NCBI GenBank assembly: GCA_903921605.1
Contig: CAIXQV010000807.1
Location: 1 to 11,467 of the forward strand
DNA: 11,467 bases
Direction of reading: 5' to 3'
Source of the DNA: an uncultured Planctomycetaceae bacterium
GTDB taxonomy: Bacteria; Planctomycetota; Planctomycetia; Planctomycetales; Planctomycetaceae
The translations under genes were made by a program, and so were the position numbers. A model generated the notes under the pieces. That model saw nothing but the letters and a program-made list of their open reading frames with translations, was not told the DNA's origin and did not search any database. This document shows positions 1 to 7,275 of the stretch, piece by piece. Within the stretch, counting starts at the first letter, position 1. Each line of letters starts with the position of its first letter.

Positions 1-139
1 AAAATGCGGCGGTTTTGAGGCAGGAAGAACCGTGGAGGGATCCTCACTTTACCCAAATTTTCCGCATGAGCAACCGCCGTTTCCGGTCGGGCCACTGTTC
101 GGAGCAAATGTCGGTGTTTCCAGTCGTCACCCGACAAGC

Positions 140-230
140 GTGGGGCAGGTTTTTAACCTGCCGAGCACACCAGGAACAAAAAAAGCTGCCTGTCATCTCA
201 GAAAGTTGGCAGGTTACAAACCTGCCCCAC
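140..230. repeat. Nested inverted repeat, REP/MITE-like element
   Basis: Two 23-bp arms (140-162 and 208-230) are inverted copies of each other with one mismatch, separated by 45 bp. Each arm is itself a palindrome: GGCAGGTTtttAACCTGCC at 144-162 and GGCAGGTTacaAACCTGCC at 208-226. Outside these cores each arm carries the same GTGG flank (CCAC on the right). The element can therefore form two small hairpins or one long one. It starts about 38 bp beyond the cysS stop codon, on the downstream side of that gene, so it may also end cysS transcription, although no clear U-tract follows. The architecture matches dispersed REP/BIME or MITE-type repeats. That it is multicopy is inferred, since only one copy lies in this window. 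The 45-bp interior has no open frame. Confidence 0.8.
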
Positions 231-268
231 CTGTCAGCTAAGAGCTAAAACGGTTTGGCTGATGCAGG

Positions 269-1780
269 CTACGCCAACCGCTTCTCCGCGATCGTGCCGT
301 TTGGTGAATTCTTGACGTTATATCCTCGGCTCTCGATATCCTTCCGAAGACCATCTGCAGTCGGCCAATCTTTACGCTGTCGAGCGTCATCGATCTGCCG
401 GCACAGACTATCAATCTCCACTTGCTCGCCCGACGCCTCACCGGAACCCGCGGCATTGGCTCCCAGCGGCGCGACGGCCAGCACCTCGTTGATGCGATTG
501 AGTGCTCCCAGAGCGGCACCGGCATCATCAGGAGTTGACGAGGCCCATGGCAAAATTGCTCCCAGCGCGCCGGCGATGTTGAGGTCGTCGGCCAGAGCTT
601 CTGCGAACTCCTTCAGAATCGGATAGCTCAAATCGACTGGCTCCGCTTTGCCCCCGCAAGCCGCTTCCAGCTTGGCTCGGAAATCCGTCAGACGCTTCAC
701 GGCACCCGCGGAATCCAGCAGACCCTTTTTCGTGAAGTTCATATTGGCACGATAGTGCGACTTAATCAGTTCCAGTCGCAACACGGCCGGATGTACCTGA
801 GTTCCCGTCGCGCGGCCTTCGAGCACATCGCGGACTGTCCAGAAGTTGCCTTTGCTCTTCGACATCTTTTCGCCTTCGACCATCAGGAAGCGGGCATGCA
901 TCCAGATATTGGCGAACTTGTCTTTGCCAGTGGCTCCGCAGGTCTGAGCAATCTCGCATTCATGATGCGGGAAGATCAAATCTTCGCCGCCCGTGTGAAT
1001 GTCGATCACGTCACGGCCCAGACGTTTGCGAGCCATGCACGAGCATTCAATATGCCAGCCAGGGTAACCCATGCCCCACGGTGATTTCCACTTCATGATG
1101 TGAGAATGATCGGGCTTCCACAACATAAAGTCGGCGGGATGTTTTTTGTTCGACTGATTTTCATCGCTGATGCGACCACCAGCTCCGGTGAGGAGACGAT
1201 CCAGAGTATTCCCGCTCAACTTGCCATAGGCCGGGAAACTTTCGACGCTGTAATAGACAACTCGATCCGGACCAACGTACGCATGTCCGTTCTTCAGCAG
1301 TTGAGTAATCATCTCCTGCATGACATCGATGTTCTCCGTCGCGCGCAGGATGTTTTCGGGTTCTGAGGCGACCTTTACGCCGAGCAGTTTCGCGTCGTCC
1401 AGAAACGCGTTCATATAGTATTCGGCGATCTGATACGGATCGTCGGGATTCTGAACGGCTCCTTCGGGAACCTTGCCGGACTTCTTATCTTCTTTGACTC
1501 GTGCGGCAGCTGCCTGCATTTTGTCCTGACCGCCACCGTCGGCGTTTGAGTCGTCTGTCATGTGACCGACGTCGGTGATGTTCATTACGTGATGAACTTT
1601 GTGCCCGAAGAATTCCAGAGTTCTTCGAATCACGTCCGCGAACAGGAAGGATCGGAAATTTCCGATGTGAGCAAAGTCGTAGACCGTCGGCCCGCAGCTA
1701 TACATTCGCACGCAGTCGGTGTCGGCCGGCTGGAAGGTTTCGGTGGCGTTCGTGAGCGTGTTGTAGAACTTGATTTCCAT
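269..1780 (-). CDS. cysS: Cysteinyl-tRNA synthetase
   Basis: Class I aminoacyl-tRNA synthetase that charges tRNA-Cys with cysteine in the cytoplasm, using ATP. The 503-aa product has the full signature. [14 protein letters not shown] at 28-41 contains the zinc-ligand Cys29 and the HIGH-type motif (38-41). GWHIECS at 241-247 gives Cys246. The segment [13 protein letters not shown] (264-276) supplies His272 and Glu276, equivalent to the other zinc ligands of the E. coli enzyme. KMSKS lies at 305-309. The C-terminal third is the helical, anticodon-binding part. The protein is about 40 residues longer than E. coli CysRS (461 aa). Much of the extra length is at 71-110, where the usual NITDVDDK is replaced by [11 protein letters not shown] plus a GGGQDK-containing, Lys-rich insert. 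The start is ATG at 1778-1780, followed by the expected N-terminal strand ([10 protein letters not shown]). No clear Shine-Dalgarno precedes it. The gene appears monocistronic and is divergent from the next gene. Identity is secure. Confidence 0.97.
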   Translation of the reverse strand: MEIKFYNTLTNATETFQPADTDCVRMYSCGPTVYDFAHIGNFRSFLFADVIRRTLEFFGHKVHHVMNITDVGHMTDDSNADGGGQDKMQAAAARVKEDKKSGKVPEGAVQNPDDPYQIAEYYMNAFLDDAKLLGVKVASEPENILRATENIDVMQEMITQLLKNGHAYVGPDRVVYYSVESFPAYGKLSGNTLDRLLTGAGGRISDENQSNKKHPADFMLWKPDHSHIMKWKSPWGMGYPGWHIECSCMARKRLGRDVIDIHTGGEDLIFPHHECEIAQTCGATGKDKFANIWMHARFLMVEGEKMSKSKGNFWTVRDVLEGRATGTQVHPAVLRLELIKSHYRANMNFTKKGLLDSAGAVKRLTDFRAKLEAACGGKAEPVDLSYPILKEFAEALADDLNIAGALGAILPWASSTPDDAGAALGALNRINEVLAVAPLGANAAGSGEASGEQVEIDSLCRQIDDARQRKDWPTADGLRKDIESRGYNVKNSPNGTIAEKRLA

Positions 1781-2173
1781 GGGGATTCGGTCTCATACGG
1801 GCACAAAATTCTGAATAAGCCGCGCGAGGATAGTAAAACTGCGCGTTTGAGTGCAGCCCGGTTTTCTGAAACCGCTCCAGGTTTCTCAGCGACACCACGA
1901 AAACTGCTTTTTCTCAAGCATTTTTCGCAGCAGGAGAGTCGGCGAGGGGATCTGATGAGGGCATGTGCTGGCATCACGAGCAAAGAAAAAGAACGCTGAC
2001 GCGACGGAATACAGATCCATGTTTACGAAGCGCCGGGTCCCAAAACGGTTTGTGTCGTAAGGGGGTCTCATGAACTTACATAGTGTGCTGTCCCGGGTTA
2101 TAACCTGATGTCGGAAACACGTTGTCCAAACCGAGGTTGGAAGAATTGGCTGGACCATCACAAGGAGTGAACG
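1781..2173. other. Divergent intergenic region between cysS and the repeat-protein gene
   Basis: This 393-bp gap must hold the promoters of cysS (leftward) and of the gene starting at 2174 (rightward). I could not assign convincing -35/-10 pairs. A short dyad, CGGTTTtctgAAACCG, lies at 1859-1874, within the cysS upstream region. Open frames here (for example 1886-2161 on the minus strand) have composition unlike a real protein, and I see no gene. Confidence 0.5.
2162..2167 (+). promoter_or_regulatory. Ribosome binding site deciding a GTG start
   Basis: AAGGAG at 2162-2167 sits six bases before the GTG at 2174-2176. This strong Shine-Dalgarno supports GTG as the start of the repeat-protein gene. 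The signal-peptide-like N-terminus that follows agrees. Confidence 0.75.
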
Positions 2174-3595
2174 GTGACTGATTTTGACGTTTCACGATTT
2201 GCATCAGGCCGCAATGCAAAAGCGACCTTCACTTTGTTAATGATGATGGTTGCACTGACCTGCCGCGAACCGCTTGTCGCGTTAGGTCAAAATCCGGATT
2301 TCATTCGAGTAAGGGTCATGCCGGGCCATAAGCCCGAGTTTCCTCGAGTGATCAAGGGAAGAGTCACCGATACCGCCGGGAAGCCGATTTCAGGAGCGAT
2401 CGTTTCGTGGGGACAGCTTTACTATAATGACGCCCACAAAGAGACGGTCACGACAGGAGAAAATGGGGCTTACGAAATCGAAACAAATAACGTCGGAGTC
2501 GAATACGGCGTAAGCATTCACGCAAAAGGATTCTGCCCGAAACCTGAGTACATCCCAAGCCCTGGCCCGAAGTCACTGCCGCTGGAAAAAGACTTCCAAT
2601 TGGACGATGACCGAGAAATTGAAATTTCCATCGTGGACGAAGGAGGCTTGCCTCTCACGGGATTCGAAGTAAAGCCGCAGGTTCTCAAGAATCCTGGTAA
2701 GGCTGCATGGAGATTCTACGATTACTTTTTGCCAATACCGGGGCATGATAGTGCAGTACCCGTCGATGATACGGGACTCTGTCGGCTAAGCGGTTTGAAC
2801 CCAGCCCCAAGTGGACTCAGCGACGTTTTTCTCTCAGGGGACGAGCTGGAAACCAGCCTCAACGCAGCCAAACCGTCCGATCGCGAAAGCTGGCTGGTTC
2901 TGCAGATTTCGGCCAATGGCCTGAGGATCAAGTCAGAGGATATTTCGCAAGGAGATTATGCACGTTCTCTGGGGCGGTTTCGAGTCGTCATCCCGAATTC
3001 AAGCAACCCGTATCTTCGCAGAGTTGCGACTACGCCCCTCTATGGCCAGGTCGTCGATGCCAATGGGCAGCCGATTAGAAATTATCGTGTTACACGAAAT
3101 AACGATACAGATTCGATTGATGTTGATGATCCGGAGGGGCGATTCTCCTTCGGATGTGAAGAGAAGCCTTCGGTCAGGTCCTGGTTGACCGTGGTCGCGA
3201 ATGGATTTGCCACAGCAAACGTGAATGTGGATCCGGACGCGACGGATCCTGAGAATCCTCATGTGATCAAACTCAGCCCAACAACCACGGCCGAGTTCCT
3301 CCTGATCGATCAAGAATCTCGGAAACCGATCGAAAACGCTTCAATCATAGCAGGGCCCGTCAAGGGGTTCTTTGATGGGATGCCCCGGTGGGAACCGTCG
3401 AGCCTTAGTATTAGGGAAGATGTCGACTTGGAATCGGTCCTTAAGCTTACCTCCGACACGAATGGCCGGTTCTCTTTTTCGGAGATCCCCAATACGGCAA
3501 CGCTGATCTTTCGCGTCCCTGGATATCCTCAAACAATCATAACCCTCATGAAAGACCACAACCAGAGACTGGCGGAGTTACAAAAGTCTATTTGA
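2174..3595 (+). CDS. Secreted carboxypeptidase-regulatory-like repeat protein, 5' part of a split gene
   Basis: A 473-aa product starting at GTG, with a basic n-region (R8-K16), a hydrophobic stretch (ATFTLLMMMVALTC, about 17-30) and a plausible signal-peptidase site near ALG-Q (37-40), so probably exported. The rest is beta-rich and contains repeated carboxypeptidase-regulatory-like folds (CarboxypepD_reg/Ig-like). Repeat 1 is about 59-120 (KGRVTDTAGKPISGAIVSW). Repeat 2 is about 288-350 (LYGQVVDANGQPIRNYRV). Repeat 3 is about 373-458 (FLLIDQESRKPIENASI). Each runs into a GxY/F-type strand such as DTNGRFSFSEIP. There is no catalytic motif, and a binding or structural role at the cell surface is only a guess. 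The last residues (about 460-473) do not look like a natural end. The reading continues in the frame one base back, giving KVYLNHGGIIEGYA across the stop. The ORF is therefore probably the 5' part of a longer frameshifted gene. Confidence 0.75.
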   Translation: MTDFDVSRFASGRNAKATFTLLMMMVALTCREPLVALGQNPDFIRVRVMPGHKPEFPRVIKGRVTDTAGKPISGAIVSWGQLYYNDAHKETVTTGENGAYEIETNNVGVEYGVSIHAKGFCPKPEYIPSPGPKSLPLEKDFQLDDDREIEISIVDEGGLPLTGFEVKPQVLKNPGKAAWRFYDYFLPIPGHDSAVPVDDTGLCRLSGLNPAPSGLSDVFLSGDELETSLNAAKPSDRESWLVLQISANGLRIKSEDISQGDYARSLGRFRVVIPNSSNPYLRRVATTPLYGQVVDANGQPIRNYRVTRNNDTDSIDVDDPEGRFSFGCEEKPSVRSWLTVVANGFATANVNVDPDATDPENPHVIKLSPTTTAEFLLIDQESRKPIENASIIAGPVKGFFDGMPRWEPSSLSIREDVDLESVLKLTSDTNGRFSFSEIPNTATLIFRVPGYPQTIITLMKDHNQRLAELQKSI

Positions 3596-4203
3596 ATCAC
3601 GGCGGCATTATTGAGGGTTATGCGGCAGGCGGCATGGGAACGGTCAAGCTCTACCAGAAATCAACAGACCATGTGTTTTACCCAATGAACGAAAAGCCTA
3701 TCGATGCTGATGGCCACTTCCGCCTTGACTCCGTGGCCACAGGCGAACACAGGCTTCTTCTGGAGAAATCAACTTCTAAACAGTCTCCTGTTTCATACAA
3801 TATCAGTATGGACATCCAGGCCGGAGAAACGGTCGGTCTCAGAGTAAGTTGGCAACCAGGTCCACTAAAACTCACGGGGCGAACGCGGCCATTTTCCGGC
3901 GTGACTTTAAGACGTATCCCCACGTTGGATTCCGTGAACACTGGCGAAGAGGCAATAACATCTGCACTCGAAAAAATTGAAACCAAAGCCGATGTTGATG
4001 GATATTTTGAAATGGACTCATTGAACCCGGGGTTTTACCAGTTCGAGTGCCAGTCCTTTGATTATTTCATCCACTATCCCATGGGGATGATCTCTCTCAA
4101 GACTCCTTCAGAGTTGCATCTGAATGAGGACACTCATATCGACGTCGTCGAAGGAGTTGTATCACCTGCAAATGCTGCTGTGATGCCAGCGAACCCATTG
4201 TAA
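3592..4203 (+). pseudogene. 3' continuation of the split carboxypeptidase-regulatory-like protein
   Basis: A 203-aa frame, open back to 3445, overlaps the preceding ORF by 151 bases. Its only possible start is a TTG at 3592 that overlaps the upstream TGA and has no Shine-Dalgarno. Read upstream of that TTG the frame gives ETGGVTKVYLNHGGIIEGYA, which looks like continuous protein. Two more beta-domain units can be seen, with linkers typical of this family: PIDADGHFRLDSVATGEHRL and KADVDGYFEMDSLNPGFYQF. I read it as the downstream part of one protein of about 670 residues or more, cut by a single-base loss (or an equivalent change) somewhere in 3445-3595, most likely about 3550-3590. Translation by re-initiation at the TTG is possible but less likely. 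Its own stop may also come from a second frameshift near 4160-4197. Confidence 0.65.
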
Positions 4204-4271
4204 TCTTCGTTCACGACGTCATTGACGATGTCCGCGTGCGATCTCGCAAGCCTCCTGTCAATAGGCTATGA
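4197..4271 (+). pseudogene. Possible frame-shifted C-terminal tail of the repeat protein
   Basis: After the TAA at 4201-4203, the frame one base back reads DASEPIVIFVHDVIDDVRV and ends at TGA 4269-4271. This has strand-like, acidic composition that fits the end of the preceding protein better than the abrupt ANPL terminus. The evidence is only protein-likeness over 25 codons, so the call is weak. Confidence 0.35.
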
Positions 4272-4297
4272 GCTAGCGACGGTCTCTAAACCTGTAG

Positions 4298-4317
4298 CAG
4301 AAGTCGTGAGACTTCTG
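4298..4317. terminator. Perfect 8-bp hairpin with GTGA loop, possible terminator
   Basis: CAGAAGTC (4298-4305) and GACTTCTG (4310-4317) are perfect inverted copies around a GTGA tetraloop of GNRA type. The hairpin lies between two convergent genes: the plus-strand repeat-protein gene (ending 4203 or 4271) and the minus-strand operon (ending 4451). That is where a bidirectional terminator would sit. No U-tract follows on either strand, so intrinsic termination is uncertain. A second CAGAAGTCG copy occurs at 4349-4357. Confidence 0.4.
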
Positions 4318-4450
4318 GAAACGCTCGAAACTCTCACGAATTCCGCAACAGAAGTCGCTTTTGAAATGGGCACCAGCAAATTGTGCAGCGTTAAGATTTA
4401 CACACTGGCCCAGTGAGCAACGAACTGATTCATCGAGAGCCCACAACAGC

Positions 4451-4678
4451 TCAACCCTTCGACTCGCTTTCACGGTCGATGCGGCAGATGCGGGCGGCGG
4501 TGGAAATTCGGATTAGCAGGATGCCGGCGCGAAGAACTCCCATGGCGGCGAACAGCACCACGGAGGCTTCGACGATCTTCGGCTCCGTGGTGTTCATCGC
4601 GAAGTTCATTCCGACGCGCAGCACGATCAGCGAGATCGCAACCAATGCCCATCCCATCACTTCTCTGAGCCAAAACAT
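4451..4678 (-). CDS. Small two-span membrane protein, last gene of the MoxR/DUF58 operon
   Basis: A 75-aa product with two hydrophobic segments, about residues 7-24 (VMGWALVAISLIVLRVGM) and 35-57 (IVEASVVLFAAMGVLRAGIL). A short loop (NTTEPK) separates them, and a basic/acidic tail (AARICRIDRESESKG) follows. The start is ATG at 4676-4678, with GGAG eight bases upstream on the minus strand. It begins 36 bp after the stop of the 284-aa membrane-protein gene on the same strand, so it is probably co-transcribed. I do not recognise the family. Size, start signal and operon position favour a real gene; a role as a small partner of the upstream membrane proteins is only inferred. Confidence 0.7.
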   Translation of the reverse strand: MFWLREVMGWALVAISLIVLRVGMNFAMNTTEPKIVEASVVLFAAMGVLRAGILLIRISTAARICRIDRESESKG

Positions 4679-4714
4679 CAGATTGCTCCTGCCTTGATGA
4701 TAGACGGTGTCATA

Positions 4715-5569
4715 CTAGTTGCCCTCTTTGCGTGATTTGGCCTTGGCTAATGCCAGTCTTTGTTGCCGCACTTTCAGTCGCCGGCGTACGATCATTCGCA
4801 AGTCGGCATAATGCAATTTCAGAAACGCTGATCGCAGATACATCCGAGCTTGTGCGGTGGTCATTTGTCGCCATGAAACTTCCGACACCGCAATCCAGAC
4901 TGCAAACAAACAAACGATTAACATCGCACCAGCCATGAGACTGGGATCAACGTCGATGAAATCCCTGAGGCCGGCTGTCACTTCACGATTGGTTGGCAAC
5001 ATCCCCAGCACGACACGAGCAATCACGACGCTGCCAAACATCAGTGTGATTCCACGTAATGCCGATGAAAAAATGCGACCTGCAGGGATGCTAAACTCTT
5101 TCGGTGACTCCGCAGGGGCTTCGCTGGAGTTAAGGAATTCTCGCGCAACCTGCAGCAGTGAACTGCGAGCGATCTGCTGGAGCAACTCTCTCTGCCTTGC
5201 GACAAACATCAGCACGGCCATCACGACCAGCACAAACAGAACGCCGCCGGATCCGTTCAGGATCGCCATGTCGCGGCCTTCCCGCAGCACGAGATCTCCC
5301 TGAACCAGCATCAACACCAGAACCCCGCCCCAGCGCTTTAGTGTCAGCATAACCAAAGCAATAATCAACAGCCGAATCGACCACGGCGCTTCCGGGGCCA
5401 ACAACATTAACAACGCAGCGACCACAACGAAAACAGAAATCTGCAGGACGAGTCCCAGCTGAAGTGACTCACCCGGTCGCTCATAAACTCTGTCCGCAGG
5501 CACTCGGTCCGCAGGCGAATCTTTGCGATCGATCAGATCCGGAGTCTTCTCGAAGAACGGACGGCTCAT
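4715..5569 (-). CDS. Multi-span membrane protein encoded after DUF58
   Basis: A 284-aa integral membrane protein. A charged N-terminal segment (1-35, with an ADRVPADRVYERPGE stretch) is followed by hydrophobic spans at about 37-57, 63-90, 107-124, 171-191 and 210-229. The tail from about 240 is strongly basic (RMIVRRRLKVRQQRLALAKAKSRKEGN) and probably cytoplasmic. Between spans three and four lies a soluble stretch (about 125-168) with acidic and helical character. I cannot assign a named domain and see no transglutaminase or protease motif. Its ATG overlaps the stop of the DUF58 gene by four bases (ATGA at 5566-5569), which indicates translational coupling. It is most likely a membrane partner of the DUF58 protein. 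Confidence 0.88.
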   Translation of the reverse strand: MSRPFFEKTPDLIDRKDSPADRVPADRVYERPGESLQLGLVLQISVFVVVAALLMLLAPEAPWSIRLLIIALVMLTLKRWGGVLVLMLVQGDLVLREGRDMAILNGSGGVLFVLVVMAVLMFVARQRELLQQIARSSLLQVAREFLNSSEAPAESPKEFSIPAGRIFSSALRGITLMFGSVVIARVVLGMLPTNREVTAGLRDFIDVDPSLMAGAMLIVCLFAVWIAVSEVSWRQMTTAQARMYLRSAFLKLHYADLRMIVRRRLKVRQQRLALAKAKSRKEGN

Positions 5570-7275
5570 CGTCGCCCCCCTGATGTGCCAACTCGACCCG
5601 TGCGAGCAATCTCCATCTCCGACAGTACCAATTGAATCGCGTTCTGTTCCCCGGCAAATGCAACGGTCGCTCCGATCCGACGCAATTCTCTCTGCAAACG
5701 CGTCGAAAGATCACGACTGCGAGTTTGTTCGGCCGCTAACAACAGGTCTTCCGCGTCATCAGACTTCATCTCAACGGAAGTTGCAGTGGGGCGTTTGAAT
5801 GTTGGCGTCGGACAGACGAAAGCAATCCGATGATGTCTCGCGAGTACCATTTTGACGGCCGGCAACAGATGCGAAATACTGGGCGCACATTCAAGCAGAT
5901 CGGCCAGAACGACAAAAACTTCGTTGTCTTTTGCATGCAGGGCCGCTGTCGTTAACGCGTGGCTCAGAAGTTCCATCCGCGCGATGCCGTCATGAAAACC
6001 TCGACCACGAATCGCCACAACCGGCGTCATCCACGACAGGCCCGTCTGACTTAGAAAGTGTTGAGTAAACGTCGCCATCAGGGCGTCGTCATGCAACAAC
6101 TGCACGTGCTTCAGCGGCGACATTTTATACAGCTCGGCCAGCACACCGGCCAGCAGAGAACGATCGCGATGCCGCCGTGCATTCCAGGGCAGAATCGGAA
6201 ATAACGTAAACGGAACCTGATTGACTTTCAGATCGAGCAGTTCCGGAAACTGTTCCGTCGCCACACTCAGAGCAAACGTCACCAGAGTCGGCGAAAGTCG
6301 ATCGGGCATCGGCGCGGGGTTCACGCAAAAATCCGACAGCGCTTCCAGTAGACGATGAAAGCCACGTTCACCAGCCTGCGGCGGAACTCGCTGCGGACCT
6401 CGTTCATCAAACAGAACCGCACCTACCGGATCGCCCACAGAAATCGCCGTCCGAGCCACACTGGCGCCGACGTAGGTCAGCTGATCCAGCAATCGCAGGC
6501 CAAACCCGCCGACTCGTGTGCCGATTGATCCGTCCAGAAACAACTGTACCCGCACGGGGACTTCGGACTCGTATTGTCGAGTCATCAGCTTGTCTCGACG
6601 AGCCGACACTTTCCAGGCGATCGACTTGGGAGGATCTCCGTCGACGTATTCTCGCAGCTCCAGCAGTTCCGATCCCATTCCGGATCGTTGCAGGCGATGA
6701 ATCCCATGCTGTGGCAGCGAATTGATCCGCTTCACCAACGGCTGCGTCTCGCCCACATCGGCATACGCCGGGAGCACTCGAAAAACCTGCACGAGCGGGA
6801 TGAATCGTTCGAGCCGAAAGAAGCCCTGAGCATCCTGCAGCACGATGCGAAATCCGGGCAATCGCAAACGGCCCGCCCCACGCACGCGAGCTTTGTAAGT
6901 GAACTCAAACGCGTCAAACCGAGCCTTCACGTTCACTTCGTTGCCGGTGTCAGCAACGTCCATGTTTTCAGGCACGACATCACGAATCATCAACGCCGGG
7001 CCAATGGTTCCTCGTGATGATTTGACTTCGATGGAAACTGTTACCAGTCGACCGGCCCACAACAGGCCTGTGGGTTCATCACGTCCATTGACGCGACGAA
7101 TAAACTGCAACTGAGGAAGCTCAATCCAAACTCGCCATGTGAAGATCAGCCACTCGGCCAGCAGCCAGAGCAGAATCGAAAGCGACAGCAGCGCGAGACC
7201 GGTCTGACCTCGCAAAATGCCAAGGAACAGCCCGGCGATCGCAGGCAAAGCCAGCCATCGCGCGATCACGGTCAT
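5566..7275 (-). CDS. DUF58 domain-containing membrane protein
   Basis: A 569-aa protein with two N-terminal membrane spans (about 4-22 and 26-46), an extended beta-rich section (50-190) and then the DUF58 core. The signature is the segment ELLELREYVDGDPPKSIAWK (203-222), continuing as SARRDKLMTRQYESE, which matches the family pattern of E-x-R-x-Y-x-x-GD-x-x-x-x-I-x-W-x-x-SAR. The following strand VQLFLDGSIG (243-252) has a D-x-S like the metal site of von Willebrand A folds. Such proteins are usually encoded beside MoxR ATPases and are thought to act with them; the molecular activity is unknown. The start is ATG at 7273-7275, overlapping the MoxR stop (ATGA at 7272-7275). The C-terminal part (about 330-569) is longer than in minimal DUF58 proteins and could hold another alpha/beta domain. 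Confidence 0.92.
   Translation of the reverse strand: MTVIARWLALPAIAGLFLGILRGQTGLALLSLSILLWLLAEWLIFTWRVWIELPQLQFIRRVNGRDEPTGLLWAGRLVTVSIEVKSSRGTIGPALMIRDVVPENMDVADTGNEVNVKARFDAFEFTYKARVRGAGRLRLPGFRIVLQDAQGFFRLERFIPLVQVFRVLPAYADVGETQPLVKRINSLPQHGIHRLQRSGMGSELLELREYVDGDPPKSIAWKVSARRDKLMTRQYESEVPVRVQLFLDGSIGTRVGGFGLRLLDQLTYVGASVARTAISVGDPVGAVLFDERGPQRVPPQAGERGFHRLLEALSDFCVNPAPMPDRLSPTLVTFALSVATEQFPELLDLKVNQVPFTLFPILPWNARRHRDRSLLAGVLAELYKMSPLKHVQLLHDDALMATFTQHFLSQTGLSWMTPVVAIRGRGFHDGIARMELLSHALTTAALHAKDNEVFVVLADLLECAPSISHLLPAVKMVLARHHRIAFVCPTPTFKRPTATSVEMKSDDAEDLLLAAEQTRSRDLSTRLQRELRRIGATVAFAGEQNAIQLVLSEMEIARTGRVGTSGGRR

Noticed and set aside
7..79. 8-bp inverted repeat CGGCGGTT / AACCGCCG
   Set aside because: The arms are short and 57 bp apart, which is plausible by chance in GC-rich DNA, and there is no associated gene.
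15..248. 77-aa plus-strand frame over the nested repeat
   Set aside because: The frame runs through the palindromic arms and has no family resemblance; it is incidental.
1886..2161. 91-aa minus-strand frame in the cysS upstream region
   Set aside because: It contains an FFFF run and a random-looking composition, and it spans the expected divergent promoter region.
3575..3600. Programmed -1 ribosomal frameshift joining the two repeat-protein frames
   Set aside because: No X-XXY-YYZ slippery heptamer is in register near the stop (the zero-frame codons are CAA AAG TCT ATT TGA), and I saw no strong downstream stem-loop. A simple indel is more likely.
4222..4416. 64-aa plus-strand open frame after the repeat protein
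   Set aside because: It starts at TTG without a Shine-Dalgarno, overlaps the 4298-4317 hairpin, and has low-complexity Leu/Thr/Val composition with no recognisable domain.
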